A program made the position numbers and the translations under genes. The notes under the pieces are model-generated. The model was not told the DNA's origin. It was given only the letters and a program-made list of their open reading frames with translations, and made no database searches. Shown piece by piece: positions 11,241 through 22,950 of a stretch of DNA of 64,000 nucleotides. The stretch's first letter is position 1. Every line of letters starts with the position of its first letter. The stretch lies in assembly GCA_019925095.2 (NCBI GenBank), contig CM034405.1, forward strand, positions 11,929,401-11,993,400, in the 5' to 3' direction. This DNA is from Dendrolimus kikuchii. Taxonomy: Eukaryota > Arthropoda > Insecta > Lepidoptera > Lasiocampidae.

Positions 11241-13820
11241 TTTTTGAAGTGTTTATTTTAGCACGATTTTAACTGTTCATTTTCGCGTTGAATTATTAAC
11301 TCGTTAATTAGGTTTTGATGAAACTTTTAGGTAATTAAATTTAAAATACAATGCGGAGTTAGCTTTATTGAAAATAATTCATTTTATATAACTTGACTAA
11401 CGAGGATCGGCCTCAAATAGAGCACCTATTACTCGATATATATATTGTATAATATTTAGAAGTTTCAGTCACTAATAAAAAGGATATTAAGGAAGAGAAA
11501 TAGGAGAGAGTAATCAATAAATTATTCATTTTTTTTTTATTACGGTCTTCAAACCTTTACACATTCAAAACTTGTTTAAATACGTAATATAATATTTTGT
11601 ACTCTGTAGAATGTGATATTTTATATGAAGACACAGCTTGCCTTATTATGTATCTATATATAGCACTAAATCATAAAAACTAATACAAATCCTAGTAAGC
11701 CGGTGCGTACGCCTACATGCATGTGCGCACGCCTGCACTCGGCATAAAATCTTATTATTATACGAAAAATACGATATAACAAAATACAAACATAAAAAAT
11801 AATTTTTAAATATTATTGAACGCTTAAACGATTTTGTTAAAAAATATTCTTATTTTATATTTGAATGGAGCAACAGAACCAAAAAATATGTCTACGTTGT
11901 TGCGGATTATGCAGAAATTGCCCTTGAAATTGTTTCAAGTTTAAGTAACAATTCAATACATTCAGGACTCACTGCAAACATACTTTTCTAAAGACGACTG
12001 CTACGTGTTAAAAAAACAAACATGTAATAAATATGAATAACATAATTATGTACCTAAACAAATCACTCTTGGACTCGGACCTCTCCTTAAAAAAAGAAAC
12101 GAACGGTATACGGAATCTGATATGCTTTTTAAAAGCAAATTAGCGATTTTCACATAATTATCATTAACATTGATGCGCTAGTTTTCAGATGTTTTCTTAA
12201 CTATCAGTAGTAAGTAGTTTATCCAACTATTTCATGTTCGCAAACAAAATGAAACACACAAAAAAATAAGTACAAGAGACAATATTCTTATGAAACACCT
12301 TTTGAGTTTTCGCATAGAAATAAAAGATTGCAATATTCACAGTCTCGCTGAATGTGACGTCCAAATTACTTTTGATATTGAGTAAATGTCGGAATTTATA
12401 TCGTAATATTCAAGACAGCAGTTCTCTATTTAACTGTAGCTATTGTTCCATCATCTGTATTCATGAAACTACTTTCAGTGCGTCTCGCATCACGAAGTCG
12501 TAACACCTGGGTCGAAGAAAACCTTATGTAGGTATTATTTTCTTTTTCGGGACCCAAGTTGGAACGTTTGTATAAAGAAACTTGTAAATGCTTGTTGTTT
12601 GATTTTGAAGAATTTACATAACAATAGGATATTTTTCGTGATAACTTGGATTGTAAGTTATTATCATGTAAGAAGAGTACTAGAAATGACAACTGCTTAG
12701 TCAAAAATATAAGGCTGAAATAAATATTTTTTATTTCAAGTTTTTTAAATTACTAATTCCCCACCGCAGAGCCTTAATCATTATCTGTCTAAAACTAACT
12801 CATCGAGAGCATTCTAATGAGTCCAAACACGCTATATCCGCTGTAAGTTGCTGAGGGGTGACTCTGTAGACTATATGATACTGCAGCATTAGCTAAAGGT
12901 TGCTATGTCTTGGAAAGAGTACCGAAGTAACAGCGCATCAAACTTCAAACCAATCAGACCTGTGCAAGATCTAGTGATGATCAAACACCTAAGCAAATTT
13001 TTATATATTATGGCTAAGAACCATTTCGAACATATCAAGGTTTCAAAAGAAAAAACCGCATTAAAATTATTCGTTACGAACACATGTTATACTTATAAAA
13101 TTCAAAACAATATTTTTAAATGTAAAACGTCAAAAATCTATAGAAGCACGACGACAGACGCCATCTAGTTAAGCAAAATTTAGAATATTTTCAGAGTTCC
13201 CTCTTTACTGAGCGATTGATATATTGCCAGCAGATATTCTTCTTCCATGTTAGAATTTGAGTTCACATTATCATGATCAAACGTTAATTCTGAATTTCGT
13301 AGTATTATACAAAGAGCTTAAAACATTATCATATTACTACATTAAACTTAATAACGTGGTAATAAAATTAAACGCTTACATCCTCTAAGATGTAAATGCT
13401 TTATTATTTATTGTTCCTACTTATTCTATTTAAAGTGATTCCATTTTAATAGTTAAGAAAAAGAATCATGAACAATGAATTTTGATTATAGTCTGCGACT
13501 ATTCTTGACTGTATAGCGACGGAAAAAATCTATAGAAGACACCCGCATATTTCAAGCACTTGGGCTGCTCTAAAATTTTGATTGACTTGATGTAAAAACA
13601 TGATTTAAGTAATGAAAATTAAATCATGTACGGCTTAGAAGCTTTTTGAGTTATGTACCTATTTATTCTATTTCAAGTTTTTCTCATGCTGGCTTATTCT
13701 TGCGAACATGGATTTGTGACTAGAGCTGTTATGTAGTTACACTTCTTATGAAATAATAAGTAGTACGAAGTTGCGGGTAACATATAGAAAACAAAAACTT
13801 TTTTGTTAAAATCTAATCCC
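11240..13820. other. No recognised gene
   Basis: AT-rich with short open frames in both directions, none with a recognisable motif. No Ig1 or signal peptide exon was found here. Confidence 0.6.
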
Positions 13821-13846
13821 TATTAATATTATAAATGCGAAAGTAA

Positions 13847-13847
13847 C

Positions 13848-13900
<53 letters not shown>
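13847..13900 (+). repeat. (TCTG)n microsatellite
   Basis: A run of about 54 bp of perfect TCTG units near the 5' end of the family D element. Other copies (8625-9003 and 18677-18773, both minus) have only one or two units here, so the expansion is specific to this copy. Confidence 0.95.
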
Positions 13901-14209
13901 TCCGTTTTCAAGTAAAAACTACTGGACCGATTTGGCTGAAACTCAGTATATATATATTTTCGATGCCGAGAATGAACATAGGATACTTTTTATCCCGAAA
14001 AATGGGATAGTTTCCGGGATAAAAATGTATTTGTCTTTCTGTTTGTTATGCTTTTACAGGAAAAGTACTGGACCGATTTAGTTGAAATTCGGTATACATG
14101 TAATTTTAATACCGAAGGTGGACAAGGGATACCTTTTATCCCGGATAATGGGATAGATTCATGTAAAGGTTATCCCAAAAAGTGGGATAGGTTTTTTTGT
14201 GATTTTCCA

Positions 14210-15345
14210 TTTTCGTCATTTTGGTCATCTTTGTCCAATTTGTCCGAGTTATCCGATTTGTCTTTTTTGTCCGATTTGTCCTTTATATCCGAATGGTCCG
14301 ATTTGTCCGAGTTGTCCGATTTGTCCAATTTGTCAGAGTTGTCCGATTTGTCCAATTTTTCCGAGTTGATCGATTTGTCCGAGTTGTTCGATTTGTCCGA
14401 GTTGTCCGATGTGTCCGAGTTGTCCAATTTGTCCGAGTTGTCCAATTTGCCCGAATTGTCCGAGTTGTCCGATTTGTCCGAGATGTCCGAATTGTCCGAG
14501 TTGTCCAATTTGTCCGAGTTGTCCAATTTGTCCGAGTTGTCAAATTTGTCCGAGTTGTCCGATTTGTCCGAGTTGTCCAATTTGTCCGAGTTGTCCAATT
14601 TGTCCGAGTTGTCTAATTTGTCCGAGTTGTCCCATTTGTCCGAGTTGTCCAATTGTCCGAGTTGTCCAATTTGTCCGAGTTGTCTAATTTGTCCGAGTTG
14701 TCCGATTTGTCCGAGTTGTCCCATTTGTCCGAGTTGTTCGAGTTGACCGATTTGTCCGAGTTGTTCGATTCGTTCAATTTGTCCGAGTTGTCCGATTTGT
14801 CAGAGTTGTCCGAGTTTTTCCGATTAGTCCGAGTTGTCCGATTTGTCTGAGTTGTCCAATTTGTCCGAGTTGTTCGATTTGTCCGAGTTGTCCGAGTTGT
14901 CCAATTTGTCCGAGTTGTCCGATTTGTCCGAGTTATCCGATTTGTCCGAGTTGTCCGATTTGACCGAGTTGTCTGAGTTGACCGATTTGTCCTATTTTTC
15001 CAAGATGTCCGAATTGTCCGATTTGTCCTCTATGTCCGAGTTGTTCGATTTGTCCAATTTGTCCGAGTTGTCCGATTTGTCACAGTTGTCCGAGTTTTTC
15101 CGATTTGTCTGAGTTGTCCGAATTGTCCAATTTGTCCGAGTTCTTCGATTTGTCCGAGTTGTTCGATTTGTCCGAGTTGTCCGAGTTGTCCAATTTGTCA
15201 GAATTGTCCGAGTTGTCCAATTTGTCCGAGTTGTTCGATTTGTCCGAGGTGTCCGTGTTATCCGATTTGTCCGTTTTGTCCGATTTGTCTGATTTGTCCG
15301 ATTTGTCTGTTTAGTCCGATTTGTTCTTTTTGTCCTTATTGTCAT
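14210..15345 (+). repeat. 1.1-kb minisatellite of 9-bp units paired as 18 bp
   Basis: Nearly the whole stretch is built of 9-bp units. They alternate as GAGTTGTCC and (G/A)ATTTGTCC, forming an 18-bp higher-order unit, with roughly 125 nonamers in all. The core is homogeneous and both edges decay into variants such as GTCATTTTG and GTCTTTTTG. Because 9 is a multiple of three, every frame stays open for long stretches on both strands. These give Ser-Glu-Leu-Ser-x-Leu, Val-Arg-Val-Val, Cys-Pro-Ser-Cys or Asn-Ser-Asp-Lys repeats, which I treat as artefacts, not genes. Confidence 0.95.
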
Positions 15346-15702
15346 TTATGTAGTTGTCATAGGATGGAGGATAGATAAATAGAGCTAGGACGGTTTGAAA
15401 TGAAGGTTGAAAGTATGGATAAGACCAATCATTTCTCAATTTCATAGATATAAACATTCATCATCTATAAAAAATACGATAGTAAGTCGATATGTCTTTC
15501 CGTTAAGTTTTCACGGAAAACTACTTGGAAAGGATCGGTTTTGCTGTAATTTTGTTTAAATGTAGTTTTAATACCGAAAATGGATATAAATACTTTTCAT
15601 GCCCGGAGATGGAATAGTTTGCGATATAAAATGAAATTAAACTTCCGAGTACAAATACCACTAGAGGTTGACCCGCGGCGTAGCTGCGGGGTAAACTCTA
15701 GT

Positions 15703-15905
15703 TCTTTATATATATAATTCTTCTCTACGTGTGTTGACAGTGAACTCCTCTTAAACGGCTGGACCGATTTGAATGAATTTTTTTGAGTGTGTTCAAGTGG
15801 TTTCGAGGATGTTTTAGATTCACAATTGGACCCGGTAGGTGGCGCTGAAATCGGGTTCTAAATTTTATTTCTTCAGGGCAGAGCAACGTCTGCCGGGACA
15901 GCTAG
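15703..15905 (+). mobile_element. Short Helitron-like element (Lep1/HINE type)
   Basis: It begins TC at 15703 with 'tatatatataattcttct', contains 'aaacggctggaccgatttga', 'gtgtgttcaagtgg', 'ttagattcacaattggaccc' and 'gtaggtggcgctg', and ends with hairpin GGCAGA-gcaacg-TCTGCC (15877-15894) followed by CTAG (15902-15905). TC...hairpin-CTAG are the accepted terminal marks of Helitrons. It sits directly after the CTAG end of the preceding element. Confidence 0.75.
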
Positions 15906-16639
15906 TGTTATATAAAAATTGACAATCTATCGAATAGTATTCGAGTTTCAGGACATAACAAACTTACAGTCGATGCGTATATTGTTTAATGAAAGTCGAT
16001 GAAGTGAAAGGTGTATGTCAGATCAAGATCATAGCAAGAGGTGTAGGCGTAGATCTGTCTACTCCTATGGATAACATATTAACCAAGTCAACTTTACAGG
16101 TGAGCCAAGAACGTTATTTTAAGCGTGAACATCAGTATGATTAGATTCATTATTATAATGCCTTCCTAGTGAATACTTCGTTTACTTTTAAACCACGAAA
16201 TGTGCTATTACACGTATTTCCACATATTATAACATGTTTTACAATAGATGACATTAAAAAGTCGATTTGGCAAAATTTTGGAGTGTCAGTATTGAAATAA
16301 GCGTACGATGTGTTAATATATGTTGTGCAAAAACCCGTGTAGCGTTTCCTTGGCCAACAAAATCAATCACACATAGAGCCCAAATTCCTGGGCACATGTT
16401 ATTTGTTGGATTCCAGGCGGTACCCTGCTCAAAGCTACGCCGAACGGCCTCCATTGTGTTGACAAGAGTATGTTGCATTTATTCAATTGCTATTCCATAG
16501 GGAACATAGGTTTTCTCTTGACTATCATATATTAAATCAGACTCAAAAGTATTACCTTTGAATAATATTGTGGCGAATGATAAAAATTAGGTGTGATCGA
16601 ATTCCTCTATATTTATTTTTTACCCTTTTGTGAATGTGA

Positions 16640-16975
16640 GTCTTTTTTTATTGCATGAGTTAAGCAGACACGCTGATGGTCCACCAGAGAAAAAGTGGTT
16701 ACCACCGCCTGTCGACATTTTAAACACAAAGGTAAAGGTGCTAATAACGTGCTGCCGCTCTCTAAAGGGAGACTAGAATCTAGCCACTAATGCTGGAACA
16801 CCACTCAAGGTTGTTATGGCAACATAATTTAGACAAGGGATGGTAGCCATTCAGACGGGCGAATACCCTACCACCTGGCTGTGGTACAGTTTTGTTGCTT
16901 CTTACGACAGGCCGCCCGGCCGCAGGAATTTGTACGTATTTGTGTACTTATTCCGTTCCTGCATGGCTAGAATAG
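16640..16975 (+). repeat. Interspersed family F copy
   Basis: It shares 'gtggttaccaccgcctgtcg', 'gggagactagaatctagcca' and 'ccctaccacctggctgtggt' with the 19080 copy. The apparent short reading frames in it are not genes. Confidence 0.65.
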
Positions 16976-17357
16976 AAGGTAGAGACAGTCAAAAACCCTT
17001 GTTTTCAAATTTCTTACAAATTACCTATATATTTATTTCTATATTTTTATACATTTATTAATCGTATATTCAAATGCTCATTCCTTATGTCAATCCCTTC
17101 AACACTGTTTTGATATAGTGTCCTTTCTCATAACATTATCTCCTTGTCAAATGTTTCAATTCAACAGGTTAGTTTTGATATACTTTACATAAGTTTATAC
17201 AATAATAGTAAGTTGCCTGCCTGTCTGCTGAACTCCTGCAATCAAAAATAATAAAAAAGTAGTCATCGGCAAACCTTCTGCGCGTGGCTTATATAGTGGC
17301 ATAGTTTCCTTTAAAGGAAGTGTGATTAAGGCTTATAGCAACGCGAACATCCTCGAA

Positions 17358-17443
17358 TTACTGTACCAGGAATCGAACCCGGAGCCTCTGCGTTGTAGTG
17401 AGGTAGGCAGGCAAAGGCTTAGCCCGCTCAACCACAGAGGCCG

Positions 17444-17446
<3 letters not shown>
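17358..17446 (-). mobile_element. tRNA-derived SINE, head fragment
   Basis: The minus strand gives 'cggcctctgtggttgagcgg', 'gctaagcctttgcctgcc' and box B GGTTCGATTCC. An (AT)n run begins directly at its 5' side. Confidence 0.7.

Positions 17447-17517
<71 letters not shown>
17447..17517. repeat. (AT)n microsatellite
   Basis: About 71 bp of uninterrupted AT next to a SINE head. Confidence 0.97.
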
Positions 17518-17518
<1 letters not shown>

Positions 17519-17759
17519 TACTACTACTATTATTATTTCCGAAGCGTACCCACAGGGAAACCTCCAGTCTGCGATAACGTTAAAGATTTAGACTGTGGCC
17601 GAATGCGTCTTATTTAAAAGACAACACAACAAACAAAATTTGTTAATAACGCCGTTTACTAATCGTCGCATTAGTGTATTATATGTACATACATACGTTA
17701 TCTGTCAATATTTAACGTTACTAATAATGTAAATTATTATATTATATATTATAATAATT

Positions 17760-17862
17760 ACTAAAGCGAGTGAGGTGTGTAAGAACAAGCCTGAATGGCG
17801 TTCTGTTGTTCGTGCCTACCCCGCAAGGGAACTGGCGTGAAACTATGTATGTATGTATGTAA
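17760..17862 (+). mobile_element. RTE-type LINE, 100-bp 3' remnant
   Basis: From about 17766 the sequence encodes the last 25-odd RTE codons (SEVCKNKPEW ... ARELA) and ends in GCGTGA plus (TATG)n at 17845-17862. It shows the same 3' end as the longer copies. Confidence 0.8.
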
Positions 17863-18379
17863 TAATGTTTCATCTCAGTTTGCGCATTACGCCTATCGTC
17901 ACATTTCCGTGAAACGGCCTATATCTGTAACATTACTTTGTCGGTCGTATACTCCATCAAAACTAAACTTGGTATTCAGTGATAGAAATTCTTTGAGTTC
18001 TTGATAAAATATTGGCCTTTTATGCTAAGAAATAACTTTGTAGATACATTTAATTTTATACGTATCGGGTAAACAAGCGCGTAACGTACATAGTACATAC
18101 TTGTATTTACCCAAACAAGCCTTACATGATAACCCTTTGACCGTCGTCAGCACTCACGCTCCGCGCAGGCAATGTTCTATTGGCGTCTGCATAATGAGTG
18201 TTTGTCCCTTTATTGTACCCGGTATCGCTCCCACGGGTTGCCCTGTTGCTGATAGCTACTCGGTTTTGTATTCATTGCTTTATGTTATGTACGTTTTGGA
18301 TGAATTACGGCTTGAAACAAATGAATGAATTAAGGAGAAGACACACCGTCTAGATTTTTAATAACCGTGATCAATATTG

Positions 18380-18535
18380 ATGGCCTCTGTGGTTGAGCGG
18401 GCTAAGCTTTCGCCGGCCCACCTCACTGCAATGCAGAGGTTTCGTGTTCGATTCCTGGTATTGTAAATTTCGGAAATGAATTTTCTCCATTATTTACTAT
18501 GGTCTGGGAGTCTGGAATCGGACCCAGAGTAGTCC
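18380..18535 (+). mobile_element. tRNA-derived SINE
   Basis: It starts 'tggcctctgtggttgagcgg' (box A at 18390-18400), has box B TGTTCGATTCC (18445-18455), then 'cggaaatgaattttctccat' and 'tatttactatggtctggg'. It runs into flanking sequence before a long (AT)n. Confidence 0.75.
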
Positions 18536-18566
18536 GTTATATATACTATCCGCAACGCAAGCATAA

Positions 18567-18676
<110 letters not shown>

Positions 18677-18773
18677 GAGTGTTTCAGCCAAATCGGTCCA
18701 GTAGTTTTTCTGTGAAAGCGTAAGAGACAGACAAACAGAGTTACTTTCGCATTTATAATATTAATAGGGATTG
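18677..18773 (-). mobile_element. Family D copy, end fragment
   Basis: The minus strand gives the family D start ('taatattataaatgcgaaag', then 'ctctgtttgtctgtctctta' and 'aaactactggaccgatttgg'). It is cut on one side by the (AT)n run and on the other by an RTE fragment. Confidence 0.75.
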
Positions 18774-18778
18774 TATCA

Positions 18779-19022
18779 ATGCAAAAGTGGATGGATGCAG
18801 AAGTCGTGGAAGGCCACGACACACCTTCCATGATCAAATTGATCGTGTACTAGCAGAAGGTTGTGTCAGGAGCCTTAAGAACAGACGAGCGTGCATGACA
18901 AGTGTTATGAATGTCATAGAAGCAAGTGAGGTGTGTAAGAATAAGCCTAAATGGCGCTCTGTTGTTCGTGCCTATCCCGCAAGGGAACTGGCGTGAAGTT
19001 ATGTATGTATGTATGTATGTAT
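18779..19022 (+). mobile_element. RTE-type LINE, short 3' fragment
   Basis: The plus-strand frame 18787-18996 reads [20 protein letters not shown] ... AYPARELA and ends in TGA followed by (TATG)n. It matches the last 70 codons of the larger RTE copies. It abuts a minus-strand piece of family D that ends at about 18773. Confidence 0.85.
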
Positions 19023-19079
19023 CAATGTAACGGAATCCATCTACGTAAATTTTATCAGACTTCCAGAAGTTTTTTTTTT

Positions 19080-19385
19080 GCAGGAGATCAGCAAACAGGC
19101 AGACGGCCTACTTGATGGAAAGCGGTTACCATCGCCTATGGACATTTGCAACACCAAAGTTGCTACAAATGCGCTGCTGCTCTCTTAAGGGAGACTGAAA
19201 CCTGGTCACTAATGCCGGAACACAACTCAAGGTTGTTATGGCGACATACTTTAGACCAGGGGTGGTAGCCATCCAGTCGGGCAAATGCCCTACCACCTGG
19301 CTGTGGGTTATTAAGTCGCCTCTTACGACAGGTCGCCCGGCCGCAGGATTCTATTCTTTCTCCGTTCCTGCACGGATAGAAGTCT
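19080..19385 (+). repeat. Interspersed family F copy
   Basis: The copy runs from 'aggagatcagcaaacaggca', through 'gatggaaagcggttaccatc', 'gggagactgaaacctggtca', 'ctaatgccggaacacaactc' and 'ccctaccacctggctgtggg', to 'gacaggtcgcccggccgcag'. Other copies are at 16640-16975, 27700-28090 and 50570-50845. The moderate GC and shared core suggest a SINE or a LINE tail. Confidence 0.65.
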
Positions 19386-19389
19386 AATT

Positions 19390-21860
19390 ATTTTGAAAAT
19401 TAGCACTGTATAATGCTTTCAAAGTTATTCCTTTTCCAAATATTAACAAAAAAGAGAATTATGTATATTTTATACTTAGATTAAAATATTTTTTTGTATT
19501 TTTTTTTTCTTTTTAATTTACCTTTCCATTAAAGTTTTTTTTAACTATTCATTTTTTAGTTTAACGCGACTTAAGAAATATTCTTGCATTTTTTTTAAAT
19601 GCCTTGTTCTAAGCAAAGTCCAATACCTCATTTAATATTTTCAAGTTCGTGGCGACAATTATATTGAGGATAAAACCATAGGAGGCAGCTTCAGTCACGC
19701 CATGTTATTTCACGATACTCTAAAGAATTGTTTCTCAACGATTTTTATGTCCTAACCCACAAAAAAAGAAAAACTTAAGTTGTCTTGTGACCCCTTTACT
19801 ACGAAATTATTTATTTTAAGCAATAATTTTATTTATATATTTCATTTGTACATTTCATTTTTATATAGGCCTGATTTCTTTAACAAACTGAAAACGCCTT
19901 TAGTCTTAAACGCGACTCCACAAAGGTGGCGACCTCAGATTGAAAATTGATGTTATAGACAGATGTCCAAAAAAATATACAAGGCCTGTTTAAGTCTTCA
20001 AAAGAAAAAACAATTCCACAATAGTGGTAACAATCTAGCATTGATTGGAGGTGAAACACGAGACATGATTTAAAAAAATAAAACTTTCTTCAAAAAGAAT
20101 TACTAACTATAATTAATATTTCAAAGATAAAGTACCCACTATAAATATAAAAAAGAGATTTGACACTTATAGACAACCAATAAGTGAATAAAGAAAGAAC
20201 TCAATTCCGTTCCAAATATGTTATATCTCAGACGAAACCAAATAAAAACTCATGTTACCCCTAATGTTAGAGCTTTTATTCCCTTGGTAGTTTCTGAGAA
20301 CATGTGTCTATGTTCTCACCCGTATTTTTTCGGAGCTAAAAAGTTTGTTTGATTATAGATAAAATAAAAGTTCAATGTTTATTATTGGAAAAGTTACTGT
20401 TTAGTAAGTCTAGATTCGTTTCTTGACAAGTATAATTGATTTTTCAAAAATCTATGATGGTATTTTGATTTTCGTCAAAGTTAGCCTCGTGACTCCTTTG
20501 AGGGTTTTTCGCTATTACGTATAGTTTTTTTTTTATTAATGGCTTACATCCTTGTTTATTCTTTTGAATTATTGTATAAATGAACGTAGCGACTAAAAAT
20601 TTTATATTTTATTTGCTTACAAAATAGCCTTAAATAAACTTGGATTTAATTCTTTTCAAATCCTATTTTGGCTACCAGACAAAACAACCTTTGTCAGTCA
20701 CTGTTTGCTGGACAAAAGGTTTCTTGAGGTCATTTAGGTGTTTTTATTTCAACATTTCATCTAAAAAATATATTGTTAAATAAAATTGTTACTGTAAATA
20801 TTAAACAATTTTTCACATTTCTTTCAAGAAATGGTCAAGATCTACTCTTTGTGTTCCAGCCAGGTATTTGATTAATGTCTGCAAAATACGTTTTCTTTTA
20901 TATTAAAGAAATACACTCCTATAACCATATTTGAATGCTTTGTAGTATCTGTCTATTGATTTTGGCTGAAAGAAGACCTTTGACGTGAAATACTTTTTGC
21001 AAAGACGTAGTATCGTCTTTATACCTTTAGCCTATACATCGCATTCATGTGATAAATGTGACCCATTTCTTAATGTAATGTAGTTCGAAAATCACTTTAA
21101 TATACGTGTTAATAAGAGTTGTTTTGGTATAATAACTGCTTTCATATTCGAGTTTCTTTTGAAGTGAGGTGATTTTCTGAATATAAATTAATTATATGTA
21201 TATTCATTACTTTTAGATGTCGCTCGATAGTTTTGTACTATGTACTTGCAGATAAGATCAAAAACGAAAAGGTAGGTATATAAGACTATATTTGAAAGTT
21301 GCACCCTTGACTAAAGTTGAGAGGAATGAGATTAATGTGGTTTGTGCATGCTATGTATGACGAGGGCGGAGTTCATACATCAATATTTTGACCGTAAAGC
21401 ACCAATATGTCATATTACAAGAGCTGTATTTTTAAATGTAGGAAAAGTAATTAGTATTTACCTATAGCAAATTCCATACAATCGAAACTTTAATTAGAGT
21501 GTAAACAAATATTATACAAATTAAACTGTAAGGGTAGATTTATGCTAGCAATAACGCGATTTTTGTAAAAATGATCATCAGCAACTATTGGTAAAAAATG
21601 TAATTAAAAGTTATTGGTACTTCCTGTACAATATTGTTACGTACCTTTAAAAACAGGGTAATCATAGCTGAATAGTAATCCCCGGTTTACACATGCGAAG
21701 CTTCATGGATAACTCCAGTCTTCCTATAGAAAGAACTCTGTATATTATGGACGAAAGCTCGAGATGAATTTTCCAAACACTTTTCGATATTAATGCCAGC
21801 GGTGGAAGAGCATGGCAAACTTTACACAAGTGATAAATAGGTTATGTCTCTTTGTTTCAG
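19390..21860. other. No recognised gene; intronic or upstream of Ig2
   Basis: Very AT-rich sequence with poly(T) runs. I see no repeats shared with the rest of the window. It ends in the acceptor of the first supported Sidestep exon, so at least its right part is intron. Confidence 0.6.
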
Positions 21861-21971
21861 TGCCACCACATCAGTTGTTATTGTACGACAAATCCGGACG
21901 AGACGTGTCCGGGGTGGTCGGGCCCTTGGAAGAGGGCAACGACATGGTCATATTCTGTGAAGTTCGAGGAG
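21861..21971 (+). CDS. Sidestep-family Ig receptor, exon for start of Ig2
   Basis: This 111-nt internal exon starts and ends in phase 1. It follows the pyrimidine-rich acceptor TTTGTTTCAG (21851-21860) and precedes the donor GTGAGG at 21972. It reads x-PPHQLLLYDKSGRDVSG, then VVGPLEEGNDMVIFCEVRG. The phrase VVGP-x-EEGND followed by a cysteine five residues later is the hallmark opening of Ig2 in insect Sidestep proteins, with FC as the first disulphide cysteine. Sidestep proteins are type I membrane receptors of the Ig superfamily that bind Beaten-path proteins and guide motor axons to muscle. Joined to the next exon it gives the continuous motif CEVRGGRPAPTVMW. The family has several paralogues; I cannot say which one this is. 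Upstream exons (signal peptide, Ig1) were not found. Confidence 0.92.
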
Positions 21972-22769
21972 GTGAGGTTAATACTATTAATATGATACAG
22001 TACTTCAAAGTTATTAAAGAATCAATCAGCCTCAAAATCTAGTGTAAATGTGTCTTCACTAATCAATTCTGAACCTGCTTGAATGGACCCAAACTGTTTT
22101 TGTTGTTTACTTTTCTTTTTTTTAGTTCTGTCCAATAATCTTAGAAATTAACATACATTAATATCCCAAATTTTTCTTTTAATTTACTTTAAAGACAGTA
22201 TTATGCATATTGGTCCTTCGAGCCGGATGGCAAATATTATAAAAGCATATTTAATTCTGTCTACATATACTATACAGTTTTGAAAAGATTAGAAGCTTCC
22301 TAGTTGTTATTTCAAGTATTCTGGTTTATGTTAATACTAATACTATGTGTATGTATTGGGTTATCTTATATATAGCCAATATTATTACTATAATAGGCAT
22401 GATATTTTATTTTATTTGGAGGACTAACAGCTATAGTCTTAAAAACTAAATACAAGAGTGGGTAAAGATGAGATATTGATAAGCTTCCACAGATGTCAGA
22501 CCATATAACAATGAAAATTTTAGATAAGCTTAATAAGTAGACTTAAAAACTATGTATGTCTATAATTGTCGAACAGGATACTTATTATTGTCAATGTAAA
22601 GTTTAACTAACTTCGCATATAAGGATGCTAAACTATCCGCAAATAAGTCAATATCAAATTTCATATTATAAGAGTAATTGTATGACTTTTCATCTAAAGA
22701 ATTTGAGTATTAATCAACACTACCTCCATCCAAAACAATAATAACCGAGACAAACATACACTAAGCAAG

Positions 22770-22950
22770 TTACGCTTGTGTTATGAGTAATATACAACAG
22801 ACCACTCCGGGGCCGATCCTATACATCCAGACCACAATACATGACGGAAAGTTCGTTTACAAAATTTATCATGCCAGGATCGAATCTTAAACCTCTTCGT
22901 CCCAGTCAGCTCGGCAGACTAAGACTTAGCCCGCTCAACCGCAGAAGCCG
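22770..22950 (-). mobile_element. tRNA-derived SINE
   Basis: The minus strand shows 'ggcttctgcggttgagcggg', a decayed box B ('agattcgatcctgg'), then 'cgaactttccgtcatgtatt' and 'gtggtctggatgtatagg'. It is older than the 18380 copy. Confidence 0.7.

Larger units (their letters stand above)
13823..15701 (+). mobile_element. Helitron-like element carrying a minisatellite (family D)
   Basis: It opens with 'taatattataaatgcgaaag' and a (TCTG)n run. Then come two rounds of 'ctggaccgatttggctgaa'-type sequence and 'tatcccg..aa.gggatag' blocks. A 1.1-kb minisatellite follows, then unique sequence ending in a GC hairpin (CCCGCGGC-gta-GCTGCGGG at 15672-15690) and CTAG at 15698-15701 followed by T. A hairpin just before CTAG is the 3' signature of non-autonomous Helitrons. 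No Rep/helicase gene is present. The left half could instead be a separate repeat in which a Helitron end is nested. Confidence 0.6.

Noticed and set aside
14048..15345. Long open frames on both strands encoding Ser-Glu-Leu, Val-Arg-Val, Cys-Pro-Ser or Asp-Asn-Ser repeats
   Set aside because: They are by-products of a 9-bp minisatellite whose period is a multiple of three; all frames are open and the 5' part is mobile element sequence.
14210..15345. CRISPR-like array
   Set aside because: Units are contiguous 9/18-bp repeats with no unique spacers, in eukaryotic DNA.
17322..17591. Open frame with a poly Ile-Tyr stretch (also 18837-18490, minus)
   Set aside because: Comes from (AT)n microsatellites read through neighbouring SINE sequence.
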